The position numbers and the translations under genes are program-made. Below the pieces are notes generated by a model. That model ran no database searches. It was not told where the DNA came from and saw only the letters and a program-made list of their open reading frames with translations. DNA of 64,000 nt from Lamellibrachia satsuma. Taxonomy: Eukaryota; Annelida; Polychaeta; Sabellida; Siboglinidae. The DNA is taken from positions 13,008,000 to 13,071,999 of the forward strand of contig BSQZ01000001.1 in assembly GCA_033239005.1 (NCBI GenBank), read 5' to 3'. Each line of letters starts with the position of its first letter. Position 1 is the stretch's first letter. This document shows, piece after piece, positions 25,920 to 36,743 of this stretch.

Positions 25920-26130
25920 TTCACACCACTCCCTCGAAGGGATCACGTTTGACGTCACTGTCGTCATAACAACTTCCTTGATAGTATCGTGTCACTGGTC
26001 GTATCGCTAAACAATTATAATAACCTTATTAATTCACACGAATCCCTCGAAAGGATCTCATTTAACGTCACTACCGTCACAACAACTTCCTTGATAGTAT
26101 CGTGTCACTGGTGGTATCGCTAAATAATAA
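25920..26130. repeat. Two direct copies of a 100-bp block, period 113 bp
   Basis: Both copies start TTCACAC, continue CCCTCGAA, and share ACAACTTCCTTGATAGTATC and GTGTCACTGG. The first copy contains TGACGTCA, a perfect CRE-type palindrome; the second has AACGTCA. It lies just upstream of a possible first exon at 26.2-26.3 kb, which could mean enhancer function, but that is speculation. Confidence 0.75.
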
Positions 26131-26174
26131 TATGGTCAAGATGTGTGCAGCCAAAGAACGCGGAAATAAAATAA

Positions 26175-26301
26175 ACGTATATATACTAAATTGTTCCGCA
26201 TTGGCGTCACAGTCCGCGGACGCAAGAGAAGTGTCTGTGCTGACTCTACCGACCCACGATTGTGTATATCGTTGACAAGAAGGTTTGCTAGACCAACACA
26301 G
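26175..26301 (+). promoter_or_regulatory. Possible promoter and first exon ending in a splice donor
   Basis: A TATATATA stretch at about 26179 lies some 30 bp before a GC-richer segment, which ends in CAACACAG followed by GTAAGTGT, a consensus splice donor (donor at 26302). No start codon in good context precedes it, so it would be non-coding. It could belong to the glutamine synthetase gene 10 kb downstream or to an unrelated transcript. Evidence is only local sequence. Confidence 0.25.
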
Positions 26302-26507
26302 GTAAGTGTTCCTCCTTGTTGCTCATTTATAAAGGGCTGAGGTTAGTTCATGTAGTGCTGCCCCGTCCCAGCTCTTATCCCTTTTCACTTCTCCTTATCG
26401 GCAGCTCCCTCCCCCCACACTCATCCTCTTCCGCCTTTCTCACATCCCTCTTTATGTTGAATCAGCCAAAGGCCGTATGCCTCTGTAGACGCACTATACG
26501 TACGAAC

Positions 26508-26850
26508 GTACGGACACCTGTTACCCCCGCAATGGAAACAATTTCGTTAAATTCATTCAACCATGACAGTTAGCAGTATTGACTGAGCCGTGCCAGAGAC
26601 GCTTCTGTCGTTACTCATGTGGGGAGAGATATTTACTCCTTGTGTGGGATCTGCTTTGCTTCCCTGACATGCATACACCAGGTATAGAAAGAACCAACAG
26701 TTGTTGGTGTGTCGTCCGAGGGCACAGGCAATGTGAAATAATGTCGAACATCAGAGTTCTGAGATGGCGCAGTGTTGGAAGAACAATAAATTATGGTTCC
26801 AATTTCTTCTAAACTGTCACTCAACTGCGGCCTGATTTCTTCTAAACTGT
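26508..26850 (+). repeat. Unclassified dispersed repeat, copy 2
   Basis: Same ordered blocks as 24640-25107, diverged and shorter. It ends in CTTCTAAACTGTTAATTCAC, without the 33-bp minisatellite expansion. Confidence 0.65.
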
Positions 26851-27219
26851 TAATTCACGTACGTACGAAAGAACGAACGAGCGAGCGAATAAACGAACGA
26901 ACCTACGCGCGCAAAGCTAGATGTAAAAGACTCGACAGACGCTAAAAAGTCGACCTGGAACAGATCAGTGAACAGTGCTATGAACCAGGATTCACGCACT
27001 GGTTGTGCTAGTGTCGATAGCTGCTGGGTGTGCCAATAGAATCATGTTGTGCACGCCCATTGTAAATAAACACTGGTTAGTTGTCTTCTTTGCGTCACCC
27101 CAGTCGACGTAAACAATGTGTTTATTATTACCAGTTACCTGTCTCTTCTAATGTGCTGCTTTTATTACTGGCTCCATGAAACCTCCATACGTCCCACGTA
27201 CACTTGGTACCCTACTTGC

Positions 27220-27357
<138 letters not shown>

Positions 27358-27483
27358 CCTGCTAAAATGTTAGGCCTCCATTTTGAGGCGACATTTAAAT
27401 GTAGCGTTCTTCAAGTGTCCTTTTATGGGACATTTATCTGGTCTCTCCACAAACGGTGACACAGTGACCAATTTACACAGCAA

Positions 27484-27816
27484 TCATTGTTGGTCTAACC
27501 TTAACCTAAATATACAATGACATTTATCCTTGGACGTTTCTGCACCTGACGAGGTGCTTAGATTGGCAAATGATCGACGACGTATCTCTTTCATTACCCC
27601 ACGCTCCACGAGCATGAACGCACCCGGTGGGCGGCCTGTAGCAGCACCCGTCACGCAGGGCGTGGTAGACATGATATGTGGGGTTAACAATGACGTGAAA
27701 CCTTTCTCTTTTAACTGTATAGTTATATCACCCTTGACAAGCTCGGCCAGCGCAGTAATGTCGATTTCAGCTGTATGTAACTGACCTCCTCGGATAAACG
27801 TGTTTGTGAACAACAC
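27484..27816 (-). CDS. Unrecognised open frame or exon, possible coding remnant
   Basis: A 110-codon minus-strand frame with mixed, protein-like composition in otherwise AT-rich DNA. It includes AEIDITALAELVKGDITIQL and GAATGRPPGAFMLVERGVMK. The middle is GC-richer than the flanks and has no low-complexity bias. Upstream on the minus strand, GGAGGTCAG could act as a splice acceptor. I do not recognise the family, and no neighbouring exon was found. It may be an exon of an unknown gene, a transposon piece or chance. Confidence 0.25.
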   Translation of the reverse strand: MLFTNTFIRGGQLHTAEIDITALAELVKGDITIQLKEKGFTSLLTPHIMSTTPCVTGAATGRPPGAFMLVERGVMKEIRRRSFANLSTSSGAETSKDKCHCIFRLRLDQQ

Positions 27817-27989
27817 GAGTTATTAACAATTACGGTGTGGACTGCTGCTTTACGATGTTTACAGTAGTGTTGACGTCACTTAGACAGAAAATGGTCGTGT
27901 CGTGGTTTCCAACACATATGCTGTGCTGCAGGCAGAATATATTTTATATATTGGTATTCATAAATACTATGACATTTCGTTGGATTGTT

Positions 27990-28192
27990 TATTTACGACT
28001 TGGATGAGGCATATCGGTGACGTGTAACACAAGTATAGGTCACTCATATCAACAAGGCTTTGTTGAACTACTCGAAACATTTGAGCTAACATTGATGTTA
28101 CGTACTTTCATGATCGAATATCGTTCTTCTTGAAATACAAGCCAATGATTATCACTTCAGAGTGTTTATATAAAATCCCCATAATTATTATC
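27990..28192 (+). repeat. Diverged dispersed repeat, copy 1
   Basis: Shares TGAAATACAAGCCAATGATT, CACTTCAGA.TGTTTATATA and TTTGAGCTAACATTGATGTTACGTA-like text with 33690-33980, in the same orientation and order. No coding signal is recognised. Confidence 0.6.
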
Positions 28193-28350
28193 CCCCCATC
28201 TGTCTCGCCCCCTCTCCCCCTCCCTCTCTCCCTCTATCTCCCCCCTCTTTCCATTTGTCTCGCTCCCCCTTTCTCCCTCTCTCCCCCACTGTCCATCTCT
28301 CCTCCTCTCTCCATCTGTCTCCCTCCCCTCTCTCCCTCCATCCGTCTCGC
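28193..28350. repeat. CT-rich low-complexity tract
   Basis: Imperfect repeats of CTCCCCCTCTCTCC with CATCTGTCTC. It resembles the large tract at 54-56 kb in composition. Confidence 0.9.
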
Positions 28351-28496
28351 TCGCAAGTAATTGTAAATTTTCGTCAAGGTTTGCCCCTGACTTGTTTGCA
28401 TTGACTCCAAATGCCGGATGGATGGGAATTGGCTTTCGCTTCATAGTGAAGGGGAACATATTGTCGCTGGGGAGGGTTTACGCAACTTGGAACATA

Positions 28497-28704
28497 ACTT
28501 CGTAGTTATTAATTGAAATTGTTCTCAACAATATGCGTGTTTTCTACGATTATTCCAAATTACGTCAGCCGTCCATTTGTCACTTCTGACATCATGCACC
28601 ACGGCTGTGTGTTACTGCAGGGAACGGTTTGCGTAACTTGGAACAATTGTAGAAAACACGCATACCGTTTCGAACAAGTGGACGTAATAACTACGAAGAG
28701 TAAT
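28497..28704. repeat. 70-bp imperfect inverted repeat
   Basis: Left arm 28497-28566 and right arm 28633-28704 are related as reverse complements: CTTCGTAGTTATTA and ATGCGTGTTTTCTAC occur on the left and their complements on the right. The loop is about 66 bp. It could be a foldback element. The overlapping frames on both strands are a by-product. Confidence 0.75.
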
Positions 28705-29360
28705 TCGATTGTTCGTAGAAAGGGTAATGATGGGAGAATTACGAAAACAAGAATTTTTTACGGATCCTTCGTGGGATTGTAGATAAATCTCAAACAATTT
28801 GGCGCCCGATATGCAAAGCGTCTAAGAGGAGTAGCATAACATACGTAGTCTAGCTCGATTACAGTAAGATTATCCTAACTACACGCTTGTACTGCCAATA
28901 CATATAAGACACATCTTTGTAAGAATTTCCTACTGATAAAAATTATCATTGTTTAATCTTTGAAAGGGTACAATAATAAGGATAATACAGCGTTTTTATC
29001 TCAGATATCTACGTAAAGTATTTTTGTTGGGTGAAATGTAAGTAGGCCTATATTATTGTGTGTGCACCTTAGCCCATGTCATCTGTATAAGAAAACCGAG
29101 CAGTTGCATTATTTTAAAATAATTATTAGGGAATTGCATTAAGCATTCTTTGGATTTCACGACATGGCTGGCCCCGGTAGTGCTTTGATATGTAGATAGA
29201 GATATATGTCAAACATTGTCTTAGATAGAATGCTGTCTTAGGTAGGATGTCTTAATTGATCATCGTTTTTATAGTCGTATGCAGTGAATTGCACGTTTAT
29301 TATTTTATCTAACAATAATGACTAGGCATTGGCATTATCTAGACCAATACCTTTTATTAT

Positions 29361-29705
29361 GTTGCATGCGTCAATTTTGTGGCGACATTTACTGTAAAGA
29401 TATAGATAAACGTCATCTTGGTCGACCTAAATAGCTGCGTGTGTAAGCCAAATACCTAATGCTTTATACATTGAATGCGCCAATTTTGTGGCGACATTTA
29501 CTGTAACGTTAGCATTCTCCAGACGTTGATTTATGTGTCATTTATCTTTTATATCTGCAAAGGGTGGAATAGCGCGTGAAAAACAGAGAATGTCATCCTG
29601 GTCGACCTAAATAGCTGCGTGTGTAGGTCAATTGCCTTATGCCTTTATACGTTGCATGCGTAAATTTTGTGGCGACATTTACTGTAAAGGTAGCATTCTC
29701 CAGAC
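29361..29705. repeat. Local repeat cluster, three partial copies
   Basis: AATTTTGTGGCGACATTTAC plus TGTAA occurs at about 29374, 29481 and 29665. TGGTCGACCTAAATAGCTGC occurs near 29419 and 29601. The order of blocks suggests duplication of a unit of about 100-200 bp. Confidence 0.8.
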
Positions 29706-29880
29706 AATGGGTACCGGGTTCGAACCCAGACCGGCGGCCAACTCAATCGTCTCTTAAAATGTAGTAAAAGTTGCCAACTGCACCTAGCACCTTACATGTT
29801 ATTATGGGAAGGAAATTGGAAATATATATCTTTCCGACAAGACCCCAAATTAAGGTCATAGATACCTTCAACCTGGTGTC

Positions 29881-30104
29881 TGTCTACGTCATAGGTAACT
29901 GTACGTGTAAGCTGTCTACGTCAGAGGTAACTGTACGTGTAAGCTGTCTACGTCATAGGTAACTGTACGTGTAAGCTGTCTACGTCAGAGGTAACTGTAC
30001 GTGTAAGCTGTCTATGTCATAGGTAACTGTACGTGTAAGCTGTCTACGTCAGAGGTAACTGTACGTGTAAGCTGTCTACGTCAGAGGTAACTGTACGTGT
30101 AAGA
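29881..30104. repeat. 32-bp satellite, 7 copies with alternating variants
   Basis: Unit TGTCTACGTCATAGGTAACT followed by GTACGTGTAAGC. The variant position alternates CATAGG, CAGAGG, CATAGG, CAGAGG, CATAGG, CAGAGG, CAGAGG, so the array grew partly as 64-bp dimers. Confidence 0.95.
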
Positions 30105-30109
30105 TGTCG

Positions 30110-31030
30110 TGAACTTACAGAGTCTGTGTCTCTAACCCACAAAACGGTGCAAATTCGCCCCAGCTTTGTACTGGGGCGCTTTAGTGACTTTCCACGAATC
30201 CTCCTGTTCAGTTTTCAATGACAAAAAGAGCGCACAACTTAAACAAAGTTAATCATATAATAATTATATTAAATATGGGGTATATCATAGGCTACGGGGC
30301 CTAAGAGACCAGCCCAATATGGTTGGTGGGGTATAATTTGGATCCCATAATTTAGCTCCTCCAGTATGTCCCCAATGTTTGCTAGATTCCTGGCTTTCTT
30401 TGCAACAATAATTCATTAATTATTTGGTCTAATGTAGTATTCAACTTTCTCCCACCTAACATGTTGACAATACTCGAAAATGGCGTAAACACCAGCGTAG
30501 TACGGATGCCCTGTTGACGCATATTACACCTCAAGTGAAATACGACACGTCACGGTGCCGAGGGTCACTCACATTTGGCAGTTTAATTAAACCCCGCTAT
30601 GTAAATGGGACTGCCACTGGTAGATATGGGTTTTATTACAGCTTGTATATTTCCATTACCTCATACTGCTGCTATTGCTGCTACAATACTCCCAATTACT
30701 GTCACCTGGATATCAGTACTACTGTTTAATGGATTCAAGCATGCCTGCCACACCAACACAATACGGGGGAGGGGGGGGGGTGGCTAGCTAATCGTTGAGT
30801 GAGACAATAAGTATTGCTTCATTAAGACGGTGTTATCGGTGAGTGTCGATACACGATATCGTGCCCTTTGTATTTGTTACGAATGTGTCGAAGCCACAGC
30901 TTGTCATCTTAACACTGGGAGTAAAATTTACACATTGTTTAAACGTAGCCCTGTGTTTTCTGTGTCAACCTACATTGGTCTTTTCGCTTTGTTTAATTTC
31001 ACAGCTCCCTGGTTGTAACCATGACATGCA
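30110..31030. other. Intergenic, no gene recognised
   Basis: No exon recognised. A G-run lies at about 30767-30780. Confidence 0.45.
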
Positions 31031-31040
31031 CATGCAGGCG

Positions 31041-31150
<110 letters not shown>

Positions 31151-31559
31151 CTGTAGTTTAAATAAAATGCAAACAAACCTGATATGTTTGTGATGTCGCA
31201 GAACAATAATATGCCATTAATCATATATTACTTTAGGATATAACATTACTAATATTTTTGAATAAATAAAAGTTATATTATTATATTACTATAACATACA
31301 AAAAACAACTACCAGCTACTATAATATTACATGTTACTGGGGCATATTATGCCTTGTAAATCTGACCACTGAACCGCGAATATTAACCCATCCCACATAT
31401 TTGCTGTCACGCGTGTCACGGATGGTGGAATAGCCACGCTACAATGCCAAGCAATGGTCACCCTTGATAGATGGTACTGACAGTGACAGTGGTACTTTCC
31501 ACAATTCGACAACCGCGAAGGGCAAACGCCGTCACGAGAATCTCCGTCTAACATCACGC

Positions 31560-31803
31560 TCTAAGACACGCACTAACGCGTGAACGCCCCCGGCCGCCGA
31601 CCAATCGCCGCGCGGCACGCACGTGTACTGTAGCGGCCTCTGCGTAACGCCGGTCACGTGACGGTATTTACTACTACAAGTAACGCGTTCGGTGACACAG
31701 CACGCCAGTGAATCTTCTGGTTGCTAGTCGTCGGCCGCACAGGACCAGCAAGCGTTTGCCCAAAGAAATTATCGAGTCACCACTGTTGCCGGTCTCTACC
31801 AAT
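31560..31803 (+). promoter_or_regulatory. CpG-rich promoter with likely non-coding first exon of glutamine synthetase
   Basis: The stretch is much richer in CpG than its surroundings. It contains GACCAATCGC (CCAAT box, about 31599), GGTCACGTGACGG (E-box CACGTG, about 31655) and a TATTTA element near 31665. The segment ending GGTCTCTACCAAT is followed by GTGAGTATT, a strong splice donor at 31804. The next gene on this strand is glutamine synthetase, whose coding exon begins right after two usable acceptors at 36.3 kb. I infer a 5' UTR exon of roughly 31690-31803 and a 4.5-kb first intron. No ATG-initiated frame is needed here. Confidence 0.5.
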
Positions 31804-32185
31804 GTGAGTATTGTACCGAATTATGCGTGTGCCGATTCGCTGGCGATGTTGTGTTCACATCGCGCGACGTAAATGTGCCTCGTGGCCTGTCATATCGATT
31901 AAGCTGTTCGTGGATGCCACAACATGTGTTGATGTTATTGGAAATTCGATGTTATGAACAACTTTATATTGTTTTATTATGTAAGTGTTCTCACAAATAG
32001 AGAGAAGTTCGTTGGTATTACCATTGCCAACAATATTGTCCTGACGTAATTTACGTACATCCATCCATTCCAGAGGCAGAGCATCTTTGTTTGGGCGTTT
32101 TAACTGTTGACCAGATGTTATGAAGGGTACCCGTTATGAACATGAACTTTTATATTGGCTAATAACCATATTTGTTGTGTACGGT

Positions 32186-32440
32186 CAGGGGCGTCCGCAG
32201 GTTTTTTAGAGCGGGGCAAAAATTCTGCTGTCTGATTTCGATCAGAAATCGTTACACTTACCAAAATGTCTCCTTTTAATGAACAATAATGATATAATTG
32301 TATATAATTAATTAATAAATATACTAGGTGATCAACTGAACACAAATAGTAAACAATATACTCGCCATAAAAAACAAAATTTTACAAACATCCAGATCAA
32401 GGGGGCATGTGCCCCCCTTCCACCCCTCCGGACGCCCATG
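32186..32440. mobile_element. 255-bp MITE-like element with inverted ends
   Basis: The left end CAGGGGCGTCCGCAGG and the reverse complement of the right end CATGGGCGTCCGGAGG match at 13 of 16 positions. Just inside are GGGGCA/TGCCCC runs. The interior is AT-rich with no coding sequence. It abuts the decayed coding stretch at 32441. Confidence 0.6.
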
Positions 32441-32830
32441 CCATGTGAATGTCATACTCGAAATCGAGTTCGCCGCCGATGTTCGAAACGTTGTACCCAA
32501 TTCTTGCCTGGGCATGATCAAACCCGTTGCCGCCTCCTGCGTGGTCGGTCATCAGGCGAAGGCCATAATCTTCGCACAATAATTGCCACCACGGCTAGTG
32601 CTAAAAGTTGAAACGATCGATGCCGCGAACTCTACGTGTTATGATAATGTCTCGATGCCGTGCCGCCGCTGGGGTTCTTGGAACTGCGGCTGGGATGCTA
32701 ACATAATCGAATCCCCGTTGTTAGCGTTTAGCAACCCATCCAAGTAGAACTTTCGGCGACTTGCTGTGACAAGCAGAACAGCATTGCACGCGATGGTTTG
32801 GCCAATAACGATAGCGCACGATATTATTTA
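32441..32830 (-). pseudogene. Unidentified decayed coding region
   Basis: On the minus strand, from about 32815 to 32645, one frame reads AIVIGQTIACNAVLLVTASR, then FYLDGLLNANNGDSIMLASQ and PQRRHGIETLS before a stop. After a short gap, and in another frame, 32590-32441 reads PWWQLLCEDYGLRLMTDHAG and later ARIGYNVSNIGGELDFEYDI. Composition is balanced and codon-like, unlike chance frames in the AT-rich flanks. The downstream end is cut by the MITE-like element at 32440. I do not recognise a family. It lies inside the presumed first intron of glutamine synthetase, on the opposite strand. Confidence 0.35.
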
Positions 32831-33077
32831 TGTGGAACAATCTGACGACCGCGGTAGTCATAGCTGAGTGTACCAACTGTTGCTACGAGCAGCGGCACGG
32901 AAGTGTTTTTAAAATGAAAAAAAGGACGACACCCAAAAATTCACTGCATATTACAGATGGAACATAAAAACAAAAAGCGAAGTGTTTCTAACCGTGCCAT
33001 TGCATAGACCCCCGTACGAAAATATTTGGGAGACCCATCTTTTAACGATGCATGATATGCTATTGTAATATCTACAA

Positions 33078-33130
33078 AAATGTTGTAATATTACATATTG
33101 TAATATTACATATTGTAATATTACCTACTG
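33078..33130. repeat. Short AT-rich tandem repeat
   Basis: Unit TATTGTAATATTACA repeated about three times; each unit contains the palindrome TAATATTA. A (GGGGGT)n stretch follows at 33214-33250. Confidence 0.9.
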
Positions 33131-33689
33131 ATAATATTATATTAGGCGTGCTGGCGGTTGTGTATGCAGGAGTGGGTTGGAACCAAGAAAACAAGAGAAA
33201 AAAATGCAATGGGGGGCTGGGGGTGGGGGTGGGGGTGGGGAGGAGGGGGTGGTGACTAATTACAGTAAATCACAACGTTTGGCAAAAATAACTGCGCTAA
33301 TCCCAATTACGTCACGTCAGTTGGTTATCTTTGGCGTCCCTGTCTGTGCGGGCCTGTCAGTGCGCCCGTTGTGTAACCTTGTGCCTATTACGTAACCCGT
33401 TAACGGTCTAGGGCCATACGCGCTCAAAATGCAGTGTGTGCATAACTACATGCTGTCTGGGACAGGGTTACAACATGCATTAGAACCGGGTCTCATTTGC
33501 ATATGCATTTGCATATTACAAAGTTTTAGCTATTGACAAACATATTACAGTAATGTAAACTGCTATTTTAAGTTGGCCGTAATGTTGACGTAAGTCATGG
33601 CGATACTTAGACGGGTGCCTTGGCGATCCACTTAGACGAGGGTCTTATCTATGTGATTTGATGGTCTGAAGGAAATTCAACACGTGGGC

Positions 33690-33985
33690 TGTGCAGTTGA
33701 CAGGCAATATTTCATATATTGGTCAAGGTCATTCAAGATTTGCATTAGGCATGGTAAAGGACACGTGTATGAGAAGTAGGGCACTCATATTGACAAGTAC
33801 GTCTCATTAAGCATTACTATAAACACTTTAGCTAACTTTAATGTTACATAAGTACTCTCATCGTAATGTTTATTTTACTACTGTAAATCACATAACAATG
33901 ACCTTGATCGAAGGTCACCACTCTTGAAATACAAGCCAATGATTGACACTTCAGATTGTTTATATACACTAAAATGGGCATAACT
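33690..33985 (+). repeat. Diverged dispersed repeat, copy 2
   Basis: Partner of 27990-28192 with the same block order. The similarity ends near 33985. Confidence 0.6.
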
Positions 33986-34341
33986 GTCTAACTCGACGCC
34001 ATTTGTCTTTTTCTATCTAATGTATGTCCTTTTGTCAATGCGTGGTAATGACCTATTTTTTAGCCACTTACTTGTCAGCATTTCTTGTTTATCAAAGTTT
34101 TCATGATTTCACACATGAAAGAGGAATACAGAAATACGACCAATGTGGCGTTTCATCACAAAATGTGAAGTATTTTTATTAGGAGAAATATAATATGTAC
34201 ATCATGTGTACATTTTAATCCATACAACAGGTATAGTCTACTTTCCATACACCACTGCTATATCACGTCAATCTGGTGTATATGTTAGCATTTCAAGGAC
34301 TTGGAGATGAAAGTTGTGTGCAACTATATACCACACAATTT

Positions 34342-34486
<145 letters not shown>

Positions 34487-34489
34487 GTA

Positions 34490-36158
34490 TGGTGTATAGT
34501 GTGTGGTGTGGTGTGGTGTGTGTCTGTAAAATGTTAAGCTAAGTGCATTCTACGCCTGTGTGCATTGCATCAGCTAAGTGTATAATGGTTTGCACTGCCT
34601 CAAGTAATAAATATTGTATGTCCTGCGTCATTCTCACATGACAGGTTGTAATTGATTAATAGATTGCATCAGCCAACTGTTTTGTAGGGTTTTAATGACA
34701 AAAGGTTCTGCTAGAACTTTCAGTACATCATATATTGTATCTAGTGCTCTGGTAACACTAAAGAAAGGCGCCAAAGATCTTTACGAGAGAGAAAGAGCAC
34801 CTTTTTTTATGAATATCCATAAAGTAGTGTGGCCGGACGTACACATACACTGACATTTCTGTACTCTGTGCTATGTCTACGTATATATAATTTGTCACCG
34901 TCTTCTAGTGTGACATGATATTGGTTATGCTGGATAGGTAATTCGCCAATGAATAATACAATAACTAGTATGAATCTTCTGATGATATTATCTTATCTGT
35001 TAGGTCACGGTGACATGACCGGTATGTTAATTCACGAACGGAATAGAAGCATTACTGACCACGCATATTTCATGCTGTGACCTTGCAGTAAACTACGTCA
35101 CTATGCCATGACATTCTCTGACAAAAGTTACTAGCAACTGTGCAAGGCATAGCTGCATTCTTATTTATTAATTAACGTTTTTATAAAAGAAATGTGTCAT
35201 AGTAATAGTATTTAAATCAAACATAAACCAGAGTCGGGAGTCTACGAAGTTGATGTGATGTTATATAAGTCCATAATACAATCTTTGGGAGGTAGTTATG
35301 AGAAGCAATAAACAGTTATTCTGAAGTATCTCCTTACCAAAACATTGCGTCATTCATTTAAAATTGTAGTATCGTGTGTGCATTGTAATGGCTTCAGTGG
35401 CTGCACCCATGGAAGCCGATACATCATTAGTTAAAGCCGCATAACTGCGTGACAACTACGTACGAAGTCACAGCTGTGTTCAACACATCAACATTCACAC
35501 AGCTGGCCTTGCGCTGAACCAAGGTACAAACTCTAGAGGTCATATCTGGGCTAACACCCGCAGGATAAAGGTCTGTTGTTTCGCGAACAAGTGGTTTGAT
35601 TGCCAAACACGTAGATTAAATAAAAATGCCACGATACTATGACACCAGATAATCATACACATATTACGCAACACACCAAAGATATTCCTGAAATAGTTGT
35701 AGCTGTAGTAGCGAGTGGCGTTTGTCCATACATGAACTTCGGGTAACCCCAGACGTGACCCGGACCTCTACAGTGCCACTTGTGCTGAACTAGTGGGCCT
35801 GCGCTAGTGGGCCTGCGCTAGTGGCGTCACTCGCACTGCTGCACCTTTTTACTTCTGTCAATGGCCATCCGTCATGACGACGCGATAAAGGAAACCTTAC
35901 ACCCGAGTTGTGATGAATGACGTCACATTAACCAGTCTGGAGGTCATGGGTATCACATCCCCAGTCGCTTAATGTCAACACATATAGGCTCTGCCCAAGC
36001 GTGTGAAATTTACCTTCGTCATGGATGTACTGGGTTTGTGTAACCGATGCTGTGCCTTGAAATCATCCGAGGTGATACTGTGGCTGCCTGCTTAGGAGGA
36101 ATGATCAACACCAAACGTAGCATAAGCACAAGAGTACCTTGCACGAAACCACTCGTAG

Positions 36159-36160
<2 letters not shown>
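34490..36160. other. Intronic or intergenic DNA upstream of glutamine synthetase coding exons
   Basis: No exon recognised. A 16-bp tandem unit (CTAGTGGGCCTGCG plus GC partial) lies at 35793-35826. If the first exon proposed at 31.8 kb is right, this is intron 1. Confidence 0.4.
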
Positions 36161-36162
<2 letters not shown>

Positions 36163-36219
<57 letters not shown>

Positions 36220-36236
36220 TACGTGCGTGCGTGCAA
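36163..36236. repeat. (GCGT)n microsatellite
   Basis: GCGT run with one GTAC interruption, 110 bp before the first coding exon of glutamine synthetase. Confidence 0.95.
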
Positions 36237-36344
36237 CGACCATCTATATAAAACTTAGTAACCATGCATTGAGCGGTGGCGACATGGTTCCTGTTTTTTC
36301 AACAGCGTCTGAAAAGAGAAATGTTTCGTTTCAGAACTGTCAAG

Positions 36345-36513
36345 ATGGCGGAACAGAATCCACGAAACCGCGCGCTACTCAATGAGTATTTGAACCTGGA
36401 CCAGCCCGAGGATCTGGTGCAGGCGATGTACATATGGATTGACGGCAGTGGGGAGGGACTTCGTTGCAAGACCCGTACCATAACTGTGGCCTCTGACGTT
36501 AAGGCCATTGAAG
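36345..36513 (+). CDS. GLUL: Glutamine synthetase coding exon 1 (residues 1-56)
   Basis: Starts [18 protein letters not shown] and carries [19 protein letters not shown], the conserved N-terminal strand of GSII. It ends in phase 1 at GTT AAG GCC ATT GAA G before the donor GTGGGT. Two acceptors precede it: TTTCAG ending at 36334 and TTCAACAG ending at 36305. Confidence 0.95.
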
Positions 36514-36666
36514 GTGGGTTTTGTCTATTTTATTGGATTAACCCCATAACGTATCTGCTGGTGAAATATTACTCTTTCCTTGTAATAAAGTTATATAGAA
36601 AACATGTGTTTGTGAAGCTGTATATTTATTTCAAGAATTGTGTATGGACATAGTGGTAGTAGCAGC

Positions 36667-36743
<77 letters not shown>

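Noticed and set aside
29705..29745. GGGTTCGAACCC, a perfect B-box-like palindrome
   Set aside because: No A-box at the right distance on either strand and no cloverleaf; kept only as a curiosity.
29881..30104. CRISPR array
   Set aside because: The 32-bp units are contiguous with no unique spacers, and the genome is eukaryotic.
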